Source of the DNA: Clostridiales bacterium
GTDB lineage: Bacteria > Bacillota > Clostridia > Oscillospirales > Oscillospiraceae
Length of the DNA: 42,429 nt
Assembly: GCA_021205455.1 (NCBI GenBank)
Contig: JAJPXL010000067.1
Coordinates: 1 to 42,429, forward strand
Direction of reading: 5' to 3'
In this document: positions 22,327 to 31,448 of the stretch, piece by piece
Position numbering within the stretch: position 1 is the first letter of the stretch
Layout of the letters: each line of letters begins with the position of its first letter
Program-made: the position numbers and the translations under genes
The notes under the pieces: model-generated
What the model saw: only the letters and a program-made list of their open reading frames with translations
What the model was told of the DNA's origin: nothing
The model's database searches: none

Positions 22327-24831
22327 TCAAAACAGCTCGCTGTAGCGGGCGTGGGTGGTCACGGCCTGGGTCAGCTGGGGCACCTTCTCCTGGGCGCCGA
22401 TGACCACGGTCCCCTCCAGGGAGCCGCCGAAGAACCAGTAAGTCTCGTGTCGGTTCCGGAGGCTGTCAGACACCTCCACCGTCTGGTAGGGAACGTCCGG
22501 CTTCTTCCCCGGGTCGCCGATGGCGAAAAGGGTGGTGCCGAACCCTTCCAGGCTCAGCCCCAGCAGCTGGTTGGCGTAGGTCAGCTTTTCCCCGGCGGCG
22601 TTGGCGCCCGCCACGGTGCCCTGGCCGGAGGCCTCCGCCCACAGCTGATAGTTCATGCCGTCAAACTGGGCGCAGTCGCCGCAGGCGTACACGTCCGCCG
22701 CGCTGGTCTCCATCCGCTGGTTGACCACGATGGAGCGCTCCACGGCGATGCCCGCCGCCTTGGCCGCCTGGACGTTGCCCCGGTTGCCGCAGGAGACGAT
22801 GACGAAGTCCGCCGGGAACACCCGGCCGTCCCCCAGCCGCACGGCGGTGGCGCGCTCTTCGCCCTCTACGGCGGCGATGGACACGCCCTCATAGCAGGCG
22901 ACCCCCATGGCCGCCATCTGCTCCCGCAGGAGGGCGGCGGATTTGGCGTCCGCCTGACGGCCGATGATCTGGGGAGACGCCTCCAGCACCGTCACCTTCA
23001 GGCCGGAGCGCAGCAGCTCGCTGGCCGCTTCCAGCCCCAGCACGCCGCCGCCGATGACCACCGCCTGGGTGGCGTTTTGCATCAGCCCGGCCAGGGCGGC
23101 GCTGTCCGCCAGGTGCCGAATGGTCAGCACCCCAGGCTTCTGCCAGCCCTCGAAGGGCGGGATAAAGCACTCCGCACCGGTGGCGATCACCAGCTTGTCA
23201 TAGGGGATGCAGTCCCTGTCGGCGGTGGTGACGGTCTTTTCCGCCGTGTCCATGGCGGTGACGGTGCAGCCCAGGCGCAGGTCGATGGCCCGCTCCTGAT
23301 ACCATTCCAATGGATGGATGGCGAGTTGCTCCGGCGCTTCCGCCGCGGTTTGAATGTCCTTGGTCAGCATGGGCCGGTTGATAGGCAGCCCCGGCTCTGC
23401 GGAGAGCATCAGCACGCTGCCCGTCTCATCCCGGCGGCGGATGGCCTCCGCCGCTGAGACAGCGGCCACGCCGCCGCCCACGATGACGTAGCGGCGGTCG
23501 GTGTCCTGGTGGAACAGGGCGTCGTCCTCCTCCACGGGGACGCATTGCTCCAGCCCCACGCCGCACACCGGGCAGGCCCCCAGGGAGGCGTCAAAGATCT
23601 CGCCGCAGACCAGGCACTTCACCAGGGTCGGCTTCCGGGGGTTGGGTACCCGCAGCACGCTGCACCCCACGCCGAAGCCGTAGTCCAGGGCGTGCTTGTT
23701 GTCCTGCTCTGTGGGCTGACCCTGGACGAAGAAATCCTGCAGCGTCAGGGTGAAGCCCAGGTCGGTCAGCCGCTGGCGGAAGTCCTCCACCAGTTCGCCG
23801 GCCGCCGCCCGGTAGAACACCGAGGCCAGCTTGCCCTTGCAGTCCTCCTTCAGCAGGGAGGTGGCCACGTCCCACAGAGCCTTGTCCGCGTTGCCCCAGG
23901 CGCCGTCCACCCCGAACAGGATAGCATCCGCCGTGGGCAGAGCGGCCAGCACCTCGTCCCTGCTCTCGGCACTCAGGTCGTAGCAGGTGACTGCGCCGAT
24001 GCCCGCTTCCGTCAGACCCTGCCGCACCTGGGCGGCCAGGCCGGACAGCAGCTCGCTCCCGGCGTACACGATGGCCACGTTGGGATGGGACATCGCCGTT
24101 CCTTCCTCCGTGTAGAGGGCGGTCAGCCGCTCCAGGCCGCAGTCCGCCACCGGCCCCAGGGCGGGGCAGATGCGCTGGATGTCATGGGTCCGGAGGAGGG
24201 CCACGGCCTGGGCCAGGCTGTCCTTCCGCTTGCGGCCCAGGAGGTCAGCGTAATACCGCTTCGCCCCCCGGAAATAGTCCGTCGGGTCGGGCAGCTCACT
24301 GAGCAGCGGCCGCTCCCCTGTATAGTCCGAGCCAAAGGCGTCCGCCGTGAACAGGGTTTTGCCGGCCTTGTCCACAACGTAGAGGGAGGCGGTAGCGAAC
24401 TTCTCCGGCACCACCTGGAACAGCAGCTCCCGCTCCCCCAGGCGGAGGGTGCGGCTGGTGCGGATCTCAATGCTTTGGAATCCGGCAGGGAGCCCCTGCC
24501 GCAGCCGGAACAGCGTGCCGGTTCCGGCAATGAGGGTCAGGTCGGGGCACTGTTCCAGCAGCAGCTTTGCCCCGGCGAGTTCATCTTCCCCGCCGAAGAT
24601 CACTGCCCATTTGACTCCGTCCGGTGGCGTCACTGACCGGATGTTTTCCAGCCACTGACGGTGGTGCCGCCGGGGGACGGTGCCCAGCAGCAGGTATCCC
24701 GCCCCTGTGTCCAGCAGGTAGGAGCCGTACAGCAGCCCCTGCTCCGTAAAGGAGACCTGCCGGAACACCCGCAGGGACGGGTCTGAGACGCCAATATGCC
24801 ATAGCGTCTGCGTTTGGTCAATCCGTTCCAT
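22327..24831 (-). CDS. Fusion: degenerate flavodiiron module, rubredoxin, NADH:rubredoxin-type reductase
   Basis: The 834 residues divide into a metallo-beta-lactamase-like region (1-245), a flavodoxin-like region (250-395), a rubredoxin domain with C406, C409, C420, C423, and an FAD/NAD(P)H reductase domain (446-834; VIVGGGVAAVSAAEA and VVIGGGVLGLEAA). The layout matches fused flavodiiron NO/O2 reductases. However, the diiron motif HxExDH is replaced by G80-G-E-D-E-L, the later GQH by GSD and the last SHGP by ALGP. The FMN phosphate loop is also unlike the norm. The rubredoxin and reductase halves look intact. It probably supplies electrons to partner enzymes rather than reducing O2 itself. 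Confidence 0.85.
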   Translation of the reverse strand: MERIDQTQTLWHIGVSDPSLRVFRQVSFTEQGLLYGSYLLDTGAGYLLLGTVPRRHHRQWLENIRSVTPPDGVKWAVIFGGEDELAGAKLLLEQCPDLTLIAGTGTLFRLRQGLPAGFQSIEIRTSRTLRLGERELLFQVVPEKFATASLYVVDKAGKTLFTADAFGSDYTGERPLLSELPDPTDYFRGAKRYYADLLGRKRKDSLAQAVALLRTHDIQRICPALGPVADCGLERLTALYTEEGTAMSHPNVAIVYAGSELLSGLAAQVRQGLTEAGIGAVTCYDLSAESRDEVLAALPTADAILFGVDGAWGNADKALWDVATSLLKEDCKGKLASVFYRAAAGELVEDFRQRLTDLGFTLTLQDFFVQGQPTEQDNKHALDYGFGVGCSVLRVPNPRKPTLVKCLVCGEIFDASLGACPVCGVGLEQCVPVEEDDALFHQDTDRRYVIVGGGVAAVSAAEAIRRRDETGSVLMLSAEPGLPINRPMLTKDIQTAAEAPEQLAIHPLEWYQERAIDLRLGCTVTAMDTAEKTVTTADRDCIPYDKLVIATGAECFIPPFEGWQKPGVLTIRHLADSAALAGLMQNATQAVVIGGGVLGLEAASELLRSGLKVTVLEASPQIIGRQADAKSAALLREQMAAMGVACYEGVSIAAVEGEERATAVRLGDGRVFPADFVIVSCGNRGNVQAAKAAGIAVERSIVVNQRMETSAADVYACGDCAQFDGMNYQLWAEASGQGTVAGANAAGEKLTYANQLLGLSLEGFGTTLFAIGDPGKKPDVPYQTVEVSDSLRNRHETYWFFGGSLEGTVVIGAQEKVPQLTQAVTTHARYSELF

Positions 24832-24854
24832 GGAACTTCCCCTCTCTGGTTTTC

Positions 24855-25715
24855 CTATAAGGTGTTCGCGTCATACACCAGCAGGACGCTGCCGCACCGA
24901 TGCTCCATCATGCGCTTTGTGGCGGCGGCTTTCCGCTTGGCGAAGTGGCTGACGCTGGCCACATCCTGCTCTGTCTTGCCGTCCAGCACCTCGGTGCAGG
25001 CCCGGAGCATATCCCTGGGGATGTCGTGGGACACGGGGTCGTTGCCGTGGCCCCAGTACAGCAGAGTGTCCTCCCGGATGGCGTCCATAAAGCGGGCCAG
25101 CCCGTCCCGGTAGGCGGTGAGGCCCACCCGCTTCTCCGGCGGAAGGGTCACCAGCGCGGTGCGGGTGCTGAAGGCGTCGCTGACCAGGGCGTAGTTGTTC
25201 GCCCGATTCAGCAGGGCGATGGAGCCCTGGGTGTGGCCGGGGATGGCGTACACCTCCAGCGTCCGGTCGCCCAGGTCCACAGTGTCGCCCTGGTCGATGT
25301 CCCTGTAGTTTAACCGGTCGGTCATCACAATATGCGTCTCGCAGTAGGCCTTCAGCTCCGGGTCGGCGTTCTCCAGGTGTCCGAACACATCGTCCATCCG
25401 CCGCTCGTAGGACAGCGCCACCGGCAGCAGCCCCTCGTCCCGGCGGTTCATGTAGACCTCGTCAAACAGGGCGGCGGCGCCCGCATGGTCGGGGTGGCCG
25501 TGGCCAACGACACAGACGATGGGCTTGTCCGTGATGCCTGCCACGAAGGCGGGCAGGGTGTCCGTCACGCCGAAGCCGGTGTCAAACAGCAGTGCCCGCT
25601 CCTCCCCCACCACGACGTACATATTGACGCCGGGGGCGTTCTCGGCGGGCCGCTCCGTGATGCGGTACACGCCGGGCAGCAGGTTTTCGCTTTCATATAC
25701 TTGAAACATCGCCAT
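24855..25715 (-). CDS. Metallo-beta-lactamase-fold hydrolase, first copy
   Basis: The 286-residue protein has the full metal-binding set: VVGHGHPDHAG (HxHxDH), IPGHTQGSIALL, LVSDAF and a final WGHGND. It lacks a signal peptide. The family includes thioesterases, lactonases, phosphodiesterases and other hydrolases, so the substrate is open. The ATG shares a base with the stop codon of the second MBL gene upstream. The two MBL proteins are only distantly similar, so they are not a recent duplication. Confidence 0.9.
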   Translation of the reverse strand: MAMFQVYESENLLPGVYRITERPAENAPGVNMYVVVGEERALLFDTGFGVTDTLPAFVAGITDKPIVCVVGHGHPDHAGAAALFDEVYMNRRDEGLLPVALSYERRMDDVFGHLENADPELKAYCETHIVMTDRLNYRDIDQGDTVDLGDRTLEVYAIPGHTQGSIALLNRANNYALVSDAFSTRTALVTLPPEKRVGLTAYRDGLARFMDAIREDTLLYWGHGNDPVSHDIPRDMLRACTEVLDGKTEQDVASVSHFAKRKAAATKRMMEHRCGSVLLVYDANTL

Positions 25716-26647
25716 TACTCCTTTTGCTCACGCAGCTTCTCGCTGTCGTACATGAAGCGCCGCCCGCGGTACAGGAAGGTCTCCATATGGCCGGGGCGCG
25801 GCCCCTTGGGCTTGTCGCCGGGTCTGCCGCCGGGCACATCCTCCGGATGGGGATGCTGGCAGTCGTAGATCTTCGGGCCGTCCGTTGCCTGCGGCTTCCC
25901 GGGGTGATGGGGGCGGTCCTCCTTCGGCGCAGGAGATGTTTCTCCGGCCAGGATCTTTTCCGCAGCCTCGAAGAAAATGTCCACTTCCTCCCCATCCAGC
26001 AGGGAGGGGCCGCTGCAAATGCGGTCGAACTCCCCGCGATGGGCTTCCAGCTTGCCCATGTCCCGATAGAGCTTCTCCACCGTGCCGCTGATCATCTTGC
26101 CGCCGGGCATGATCTCGTCCCCGGCGAACAGCAGGCGCTCCTTCCGGTCCAGGAGGGCAATGCCGCCTGGGGTATGGTCGCCCACCTTGAACACCTCCAG
26201 CTCACGCCCCTTCAGGTGGATGATGTCGCCATCCTTGACGATTTGCACGCCGTAATCCCGGGGGAAGGTGATGCCGTCAAAGCTGGGGTAGGGTACCGCC
26301 GCCTTGTCCACGTCCTCCTCTGCCATATAGACCAGGTCGAAATAGCAGTTGTTGGCGCTGTGGTCAAAGTGGTAATGGGTGTTGATGCACTTGCTGACGG
26401 GCTTGTGAATGATGGATTCCAAAAATTCCCGCAGATTGCCCGCGCCGTAGCCCGTGTCAATGGCGATGCCTTCCTCCTCGCCCTCCACCAGGTAGTGATA
26501 GTCGCCGGAGCTCATGATCTGCCACGTGCCGGGTGCGATTTGGGTGACCTCATAGTAGGGCTCGTCCATAGGGGTCAGGGTGCCGTCCTTGTGGCGAATC
26601 AGAATGTCGTGCTTACAGGAAAAATCAATTGCTTCCTTCATTGCCAT
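25715..26647 (-). CDS. Metallo-beta-lactamase-fold hydrolase, second copy, with Pro/His-rich tail
   Basis: The 310-residue protein has CINTHYHFDHSANN (HxHxDH), VGDHTPGGIALLD and LLFAGDE. The last histidine of the usual GHGP is not evident (ICSGPSLL). Residues about 235-290 form a Pro/Gly/Lys/His-rich segment containing RPHHPGK, QHPHPED and GGRPGDKPKGPRPGH, then a short charged end. Such a tail is unusual for the family and may bind metal or a partner. It lies 4 nt from the ceramidase-like gene upstream. Confidence 0.88.
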   Translation of the reverse strand: MAMKEAIDFSCKHDILIRHKDGTLTPMDEPYYEVTQIAPGTWQIMSSGDYHYLVEGEEEGIAIDTGYGAGNLREFLESIIHKPVSKCINTHYHFDHSANNCYFDLVYMAEEDVDKAAVPYPSFDGITFPRDYGVQIVKDGDIIHLKGRELEVFKVGDHTPGGIALLDRKERLLFAGDEIMPGGKMISGTVEKLYRDMGKLEAHRGEFDRICSGPSLLDGEEVDIFFEAAEKILAGETSPAPKEDRPHHPGKPQATDGPKIYDCQHPHPEDVPGGRPGDKPKGPRPGHMETFLYRGRRFMYDSEKLREQKE

Positions 26648-26651
26648 CCCC

Positions 26652-29237
26652 TCACTTGTGCTGCGCCAGCAGCCATGCGCGGGCGGGCTCCAGCTGATAG
26701 GTCAGTTCCCAGCCCCGGTTGTGGTGCTCCATTTTGCGGTGGACGGTGCCGTCATCCGGGAAGGCGGTCTCCTCGTCAAAGATCACATAGACCACCTGGG
26801 CGTCCGCCGGAGCCACTGCCGCCACTCTGGCGTTGTTGACCTCCCAGCCGTCCCGGAAATTCAGATGGATGCGGTTGACCTTGACCCCGTTCTCCACCAG
26901 GCCGTTCGTAATGGCGTTGAAGCTGGGATACTCCTTCAGCCCGCCGGAGCTGAGCCCGAAGAAGAATTTCTTCTGGGTCAGGGCGGTCATCTTCTCCAGA
27001 TTCCAGTGGGCGGCCACCAGCAGCGAGGCCGCAAAGTAATCGGGGTAACGGATGTTCAGCTCGCAGGATGCCATACAGCCCTGGGACTGGCCGGTGGTGT
27101 AAATGCGGTCCGTATCCACATTGTTCTCCGTCACCACCTTATCCAGCAGCTCCTTGATGATCTCCAGCTCAGGGGCGCAGGTGTACTCGTCCGTGGTCAG
27201 GTGGATTTCCTTGGGCACCTGCACCGCCAGCACATAGCAGGGGCGCTTGGCCTGTTCCTCCGGCTGCGCCCAAATGGTTGCGCCGATGCCCTGCGCCAGG
27301 GCCAGCTTGGCGTCCGAGCCGTTGGGGCCTGCATCCGGAATGAACATCACCAGCGGGTACTTCTTCCCCGGCTCCTGATTCTTAGGGGTATACAGGTTGT
27401 AGGGGAAGGGGCCGTACTGACCCTGTACAAAATCGTCAATGACCGGCTCCACCGTCTTGGAGGAGACGAAGCTGCCGCTGCCGGGAAGGTTCACCGTCAC
27501 CTGCACCGGCAGCAGCTTGGCTGCGGGAGGCATGGGACGCTTTCCAGGGCCGCCAGAGCCGCCGGGTCCACCGGGACCACCAGGACCACCAGGACCACCA
27601 GGACCACCGGGTCCACCAGGACCACCAGGACCACCGGGTCCACCAGGGCCGCCAGGGCCAGCGGGAGGGCCTGCGGGATGCTCAAAGGGCGGAATGACAA
27701 AGGACGCCTTGTCCTTTTCGGACAGGTTCAGCGTCACCGTGCCGCCCTCCACCTCCCGGGAGAGGATAGTGCGGTCTTTCACAGTGATGCTGTCCACATC
27801 GGGCAGCGGGCCGTCGAAGGTGAGGATGGCCTTCGTGATGCGCTCCCCGTCGGGGCGGGATTCGCCTACGGCCGTTATGGTGGGAATTACCGGCGCCGTG
27901 TCAGACGGGGCGCACGCCTTCATTGCATTCAGCTCCTCCGCAGCGGCGGCGACCCATTGCTCCGCGCAGCCGGGCATCAGCATGGCGCTGATGGATTCCC
28001 AGGTGACGCGGTCATAGGAGGACTGGTCGGGCATATACTTCATGCCGCCGTTCACCATGCTCATGAGCAGGGTGTGCCCGTAGGGGGAGGCTGCTTGCAG
28101 CTCCGCCTCGGTCTGAGCGTTGGTCTCCGGCTTTACGGCCACCAGGGCCAGGTCGCCGATGGTGATGATGTCCGCGCTCAGCTCGCTCGTTCCGCCGTCC
28201 GGGGTGAAGGTGACCTCTTTGGTGGGCACCATCGGCACCCGCTCCTTGGTGGGGACAGTGACGGAGGTGCTCCCGCGGGCAATGACCGGGGTCTCCTCGG
28301 TGCAGACGGTGGCGGAGAGGATGGCGGCAACCGCCTCGGCCATTTCCCTGCCCAGGCGCTCCACCATCTCCAGGCCCTTCTGGACGCCCTGGTCGTACTG
28401 ACTGACGGTACCGTCGTCGGCCACCACGTCGCCCCAGGCCTGCTCCTTCGGCACCTGGTCGCCCGCCGCGCTCATGACGAACAGGCAGGGCGCGCCGAAC
28501 TGTTCCTCCAGAATGTTGCAGGCCGCGCCGGGCACATCGCTGGACACCAGGCGGGTGCCCTTGTCCATCTCGGAGTTGTCAATGGCGCAGGGCTTGATGC
28601 CGTAGCTGATGAGCATACCGATGGGCGTCCCGTCCAGGCTGTCCACCCGAATGACGCTGGCTGTCTTGTTGGAGAGGCCGTCCCGGTTCAGACCGACCCA
28701 CCAGCCAAAGGGAGTTTCGATGTCCCGATTGGTGTTGACATCGCAGAAGCCGGTACCCACCCCCAGCTTTGCGGGCTGGAAGCTGGCTGCCGCCTGCTGC
28801 GCGGCGTCAGTGGTGGCGGAGAGAATGGTGGCAATAAACTGCTTCCGTTTGCGGGGGCCGTCCGGGTCCATGGGAGGCGGGCCGCCCTTTCCGCCGCCGG
28901 GCTTGCCCTTCGGCGGCTTCCCGCCCGGAGGGCCAATGGGAATGGAGGGGTCCCGGGGGGCGTGAGGCGTTGTAATGGCGTGGGTGGCATGGATCCAAAT
29001 ATTTTCCAGCGCGGTTCCCGTCTGGGCGCTGATGACGGCTTTGCACTGCTCAATGGCGTCGTCCGGCACGTTGACCAGCTCCATAGCCGCAATCGCCACA
29101 CGAACCCCGCAGTCCAGCACCAGCAGCCGCACATGGGGCGCATCGTGTACGCCCTGCAGGCCGTCAGTGGGGAACATATTCGCCGGGAAGTTGAGTACGG
29201 CGCTGCCGGCGCCGGCTCTCAGAATAGTTTGGCTCAT
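26652..29237 (-). CDS. Ceramidase-like domain fused through a Gly-Gly-Pro repeat to an alpha/beta-hydrolase esterase
   Basis: Residues 1 to about 430 resemble the N-terminal domain of neutral/alkaline ceramidases (HATHAITTPHAP; AAGDQVPKEQ where ceramidases have NAGDVSPN, so the nucleophile serine position is not conserved). A Gly/Pro/Lys insertion lies at about 103-130. Residues about 521-570 are a Gly-Gly-Pro tandem repeat. From about 585 to 861 lies a feruloyl/PHB-depolymerase-like esterase with S718 in TTGQSQGCMAS. No signal peptide is visible. I chose ATG 29237 with GAAAGGAAG upstream; 29 upstream codons are unlikely. Activity on an amide or ester is an inference. Confidence 0.78.
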   Translation of the reverse strand: MSQTILRAGAGSAVLNFPANMFPTDGLQGVHDAPHVRLLVLDCGVRVAIAAMELVNVPDDAIEQCKAVISAQTGTALENIWIHATHAITTPHAPRDPSIPIGPPGGKPPKGKPGGGKGGPPPMDPDGPRKRKQFIATILSATTDAAQQAAASFQPAKLGVGTGFCDVNTNRDIETPFGWWVGLNRDGLSNKTASVIRVDSLDGTPIGMLISYGIKPCAIDNSEMDKGTRLVSSDVPGAACNILEEQFGAPCLFVMSAAGDQVPKEQAWGDVVADDGTVSQYDQGVQKGLEMVERLGREMAEAVAAILSATVCTEETPVIARGSTSVTVPTKERVPMVPTKEVTFTPDGGTSELSADIITIGDLALVAVKPETNAQTEAELQAASPYGHTLLMSMVNGGMKYMPDQSSYDRVTWESISAMLMPGCAEQWVAAAAEELNAMKACAPSDTAPVIPTITAVGESRPDGERITKAILTFDGPLPDVDSITVKDRTILSREVEGGTVTLNLSEKDKASFVIPPFEHPAGPPAGPGGPGGPGGPGGPGGPGGPGGPGGPGGPGGPGGSGGPGKRPMPPAAKLLPVQVTVNLPGSGSFVSSKTVEPVIDDFVQGQYGPFPYNLYTPKNQEPGKKYPLVMFIPDAGPNGSDAKLALAQGIGATIWAQPEEQAKRPCYVLAVQVPKEIHLTTDEYTCAPELEIIKELLDKVVTENNVDTDRIYTTGQSQGCMASCELNIRYPDYFAASLLVAAHWNLEKMTALTQKKFFFGLSSGGLKEYPSFNAITNGLVENGVKVNRIHLNFRDGWEVNNARVAAVAPADAQVVYVIFDEETAFPDDGTVHRKMEHHNRGWELTYQLEPARAWLLAQHK
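27535..27670. repeat. Coding 9-nt tandem repeat (Gly-Gly-Pro linker)
   Basis: About a dozen units of GGACCACCA and close variants encode the linker of the fusion at 26652-29237. The opposite strand would read Gly-Pro-Pro, a collagen-like pattern, but that frame is antisense and has no support as a gene. Unit-number variation between strains is likely. Confidence 0.85.
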
Positions 29238-29268
29238 ACTGCGCTTCCTTTCTTCTGAGTTGTTTTCA

Positions 29269-29303
29269 TCGCATCGTGATTCCTGTTCCATCCGTCGATG
29301 CGA
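29269..29303. other. Hairpin upstream of the ceramidase-like gene
   Basis: An 8-bp perfect stem TCGCATCG/CGATGCGA (29269-29276, 29296-29303) lies in the 94-nt gap between the ATPase stop and the ceramidase-like start. There is no T-run. It could be a processing or stability site separating transporter and enzyme messages; no promoter is obvious beside it. Confidence 0.4.
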
Positions 29304-29331
29304 GTGTCCTGTACCTCGTTCCAAACCGGAC

Positions 29332-30324
29332 TCACTGGTTTGCAGCGGCGGATACGGTTTCCTGGGACAGATCAGGATTCAGCTCCCGCACCCGGCAGCA
29401 GGCCACATAATGGTTGGGCAGCACCTCTTCCAGGTGCTGGGGCTGCCTGCACGCCTCCGTGGCGTAGGGGCAGCGGGGCGCAAAGCGGCAGCCCGGCTTC
29501 GGGTTGATGGGGCTCATCAGCTCGCCGTGGAGCTGAATGCGCTTCTTGGGCTTATCGATGTCGATGGAGGGGATGGCAGAGAGCAGCGCCTTGCTGTAGG
29601 GGTGCAGCGTCTGCCGGAACAGCTCCTTGGCGGGGCTGGTCTCCACCAGCTGACCCAGATACATCACGCTGATGTTGTGGGAAATGTGGTGCACCACGCT
29701 CATATCGTGGGTGACGAACATATAGGTCAGCCCGAACTCCTGCTGCAAATCCATCAGCAGGTTGATGATCTGCGCCTGAATGGACACGTCCAGGGCGGAC
29801 ACCGGCTCGTCGCAGACGATGAACTTGGGGTTCATGGCCAGCGCACGGCCAATGCCAACTCTCTGGCGGCGGCCGCCGGACAGCTCGTGGGGGTAGGCCA
29901 TGCGCAGCCGACCGGAAATGCCCACCATGTCCATGAGCCGACGGATCTGATGGTCCAGGTCGCCCTTTTCGTACTGGCCGGAGATGGTCAGCGTCTCCTT
30001 CAGCGTATCCTCCACGGTGTAGCGGGGATTCAGCGTCATGTAGGGGTCCTGGAAGATGATCTGCATATCCTCCCGGAGCTTGGGCAGCTCCTTCTTCGTG
30101 GGATAAGTCACATCCTTGCCCTTGTACAGGATTTGACCGGCTGTGGGCTCCTGCAGGTGGATGATGGTGCGGGCCAGGGTGGATTTGCCGCAGCCGGATT
30201 CGCCCACGACGCCCATGGTCTGCCCTTCCTCAAAGGACATGGTGATGTCGTCCACCGCGTGGAGCTTGCCCTTGGGGGTGTCAAAGTAACGCTTCAGACC
30301 CTTCAGTTCTACCAGGGCGCTCAT
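29332..30324 (-). CDS. Oligopeptide/dipeptide-type ABC transporter ATPase (OppF/DppF-like)
   Basis: The 330-residue ATPase has Walker A GESGCGKST (near residues 39-47), the signature LSGGRRQRVGIGRA (one residue off the usual LSGGQ) and Walker B FIVCDEPVSALD. The C-terminal oligopeptide-type domain carries GCRFAPRCPYATEAC, whose cysteines in some family members bind an iron-sulfur cluster. It pairs with the ATPase at 30321-31433, overlapping it by 4 nt, to power the importer. Confidence 0.95.
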   Translation of the reverse strand: MSALVELKGLKRYFDTPKGKLHAVDDITMSFEEGQTMGVVGESGCGKSTLARTIIHLQEPTAGQILYKGKDVTYPTKKELPKLREDMQIIFQDPYMTLNPRYTVEDTLKETLTISGQYEKGDLDHQIRRLMDMVGISGRLRMAYPHELSGGRRQRVGIGRALAMNPKFIVCDEPVSALDVSIQAQIINLLMDLQQEFGLTYMFVTHDMSVVHHISHNISVMYLGQLVETSPAKELFRQTLHPYSKALLSAIPSIDIDKPKKRIQLHGELMSPINPKPGCRFAPRCPYATEACRQPQHLEEVLPNHYVACCRVRELNPDLSQETVSAAANQ

Positions 30325-31433
30325 ACTGCCGCCTCCTTTCGATTTGCCGCTCTGACCGCTTCCAGGTTATGGCACTGGCAGCGATGGGTGCCGCCCAGCT
30401 CCACCACCGGTACGGGGCCTTCCTTGCAGCATTCTGTGGCGTAGGGGCAGCGGGTGTGGAACTTGCAGCCCGCAGGCAGATCGGACGGCTCCGGCATGAT
30501 GCCGTCAATGGGCTTCAGACGGGTGCTTTCGCTGTTGATGTCAGGCAGGGCGCCGAACAGGCCGATGGTGTACGGATGGGAGGGGTTTTTGAACACTTCC
30601 CGCTTGGAGCCGTACTCCACGATTTCGCCGCCGTACAGCACCGCCACATAGTCGCAGGTCTCGGCCACGATGCCCAGGTTGTGGGTAATCAGCAGCATGG
30701 CGGTGTTGCGCTCCCGAATCAGCTCGGTCATCATATCCAGCACCTGGGCCTGGATGGTCACGTCCAGGGCGGTGGTGGGCTCGTCCGCCAGCAGCAGCTC
30801 CGGATTGCAGGAGAGGCCGATGGCGACCACAACACGCTGCTGCTGTCCGCCGGAGAACTGGTGGGGATAATCCCGCACACGGTCAGGGGTGATGCCCACG
30901 GTTTTCAGCATTTCGATGGCGCGGTCCTCCGCCTCACGCTTGGATAGCTCCGGATTGTGCAGCCGGATGACGGCGGAGACCTGGGTCAGGATGCGCTTTA
31001 CCGGGTTCAGGGCGGTCATGGGGTCCTGGAACACCATGGAGATCTTATTGCCCCGAATGTGCTCCATCTCCTTCTCCGGTATGGTGGCCAGGTCCTTCCC
31101 TTCAAACAGCATTTCGCCGGAGCTGATGCGTGCGCCGCGGTCCGGCAGGATGCCCAGGACGGCCTTTGCAATGGTGGATTTTCCGCAGCCGGACTCGCCC
31201 ACCAGCGCCAGAGATTCGCCGCGCTTGATTTCAAAGGACACGTTGTTCACCGCGTGGGTGATCTTTTTGCCGGCGGTATACTCCACGGAGAGGTTGCTCA
31301 CTTTCAGCAAATCTTCGCCGCGGACATGGTGCCCGGCGTTGTCATGGGCACCCTCCGGATGATGCGGATGATAGTTCTTGTCATGAGGGCCGTGTCTTCC
31401 GCCCTTCTCATGAGAAAATCGTTCTTCCTTCAA
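30321..31433 (-). CDS. ABC transporter ATPase (OppD/DppD-like) with His-rich N-terminal extension
   Basis: Walker A is G79-T87, the signature is QFSGGQQQRVVVAIGL and Walker B is LLLADEPTTALD. The C-terminal domain has CKFHTRCPYATECC. The first 40 residues are an extra His-rich segment with nine histidines (H8 to H36). The start is a TTG at 31433 with GGGGAGG and an 8-nt spacer; no in-frame ATG exists before the ATPase core, so the extension is real if the gene is translated. Such segments often bind Ni or Zn, which suggests a metal or metal-chelate substrate, or metal sensing. Confidence 0.93.
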   Translation of the reverse strand: MKEERFSHEKGGRHGPHDKNYHPHHPEGAHDNAGHHVRGEDLLKVSNLSVEYTAGKKITHAVNNVSFEIKRGESLALVGESGCGKSTIAKAVLGILPDRGARISSGEMLFEGKDLATIPEKEMEHIRGNKISMVFQDPMTALNPVKRILTQVSAVIRLHNPELSKREAEDRAIEMLKTVGITPDRVRDYPHQFSGGQQQRVVVAIGLSCNPELLLADEPTTALDVTIQAQVLDMMTELIRERNTAMLLITHNLGIVAETCDYVAVLYGGEIVEYGSKREVFKNPSHPYTIGLFGALPDINSESTRLKPIDGIMPEPSDLPAGCKFHTRCPYATECCKEGPVPVVELGGTHRCQCHNLEAVRAANRKEAAV

Positions 31434-31448
31434 CTTTAAGTCCTCCCC

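Noticed and set aside
27439-28017. Plus-strand collagen-like Gly-Pro-Pro protein
   Set aside because: It is the complement of the Gly-Gly-Pro coding repeat; the minus frame has two recognisable hydrolase domains, start signals and operon context.
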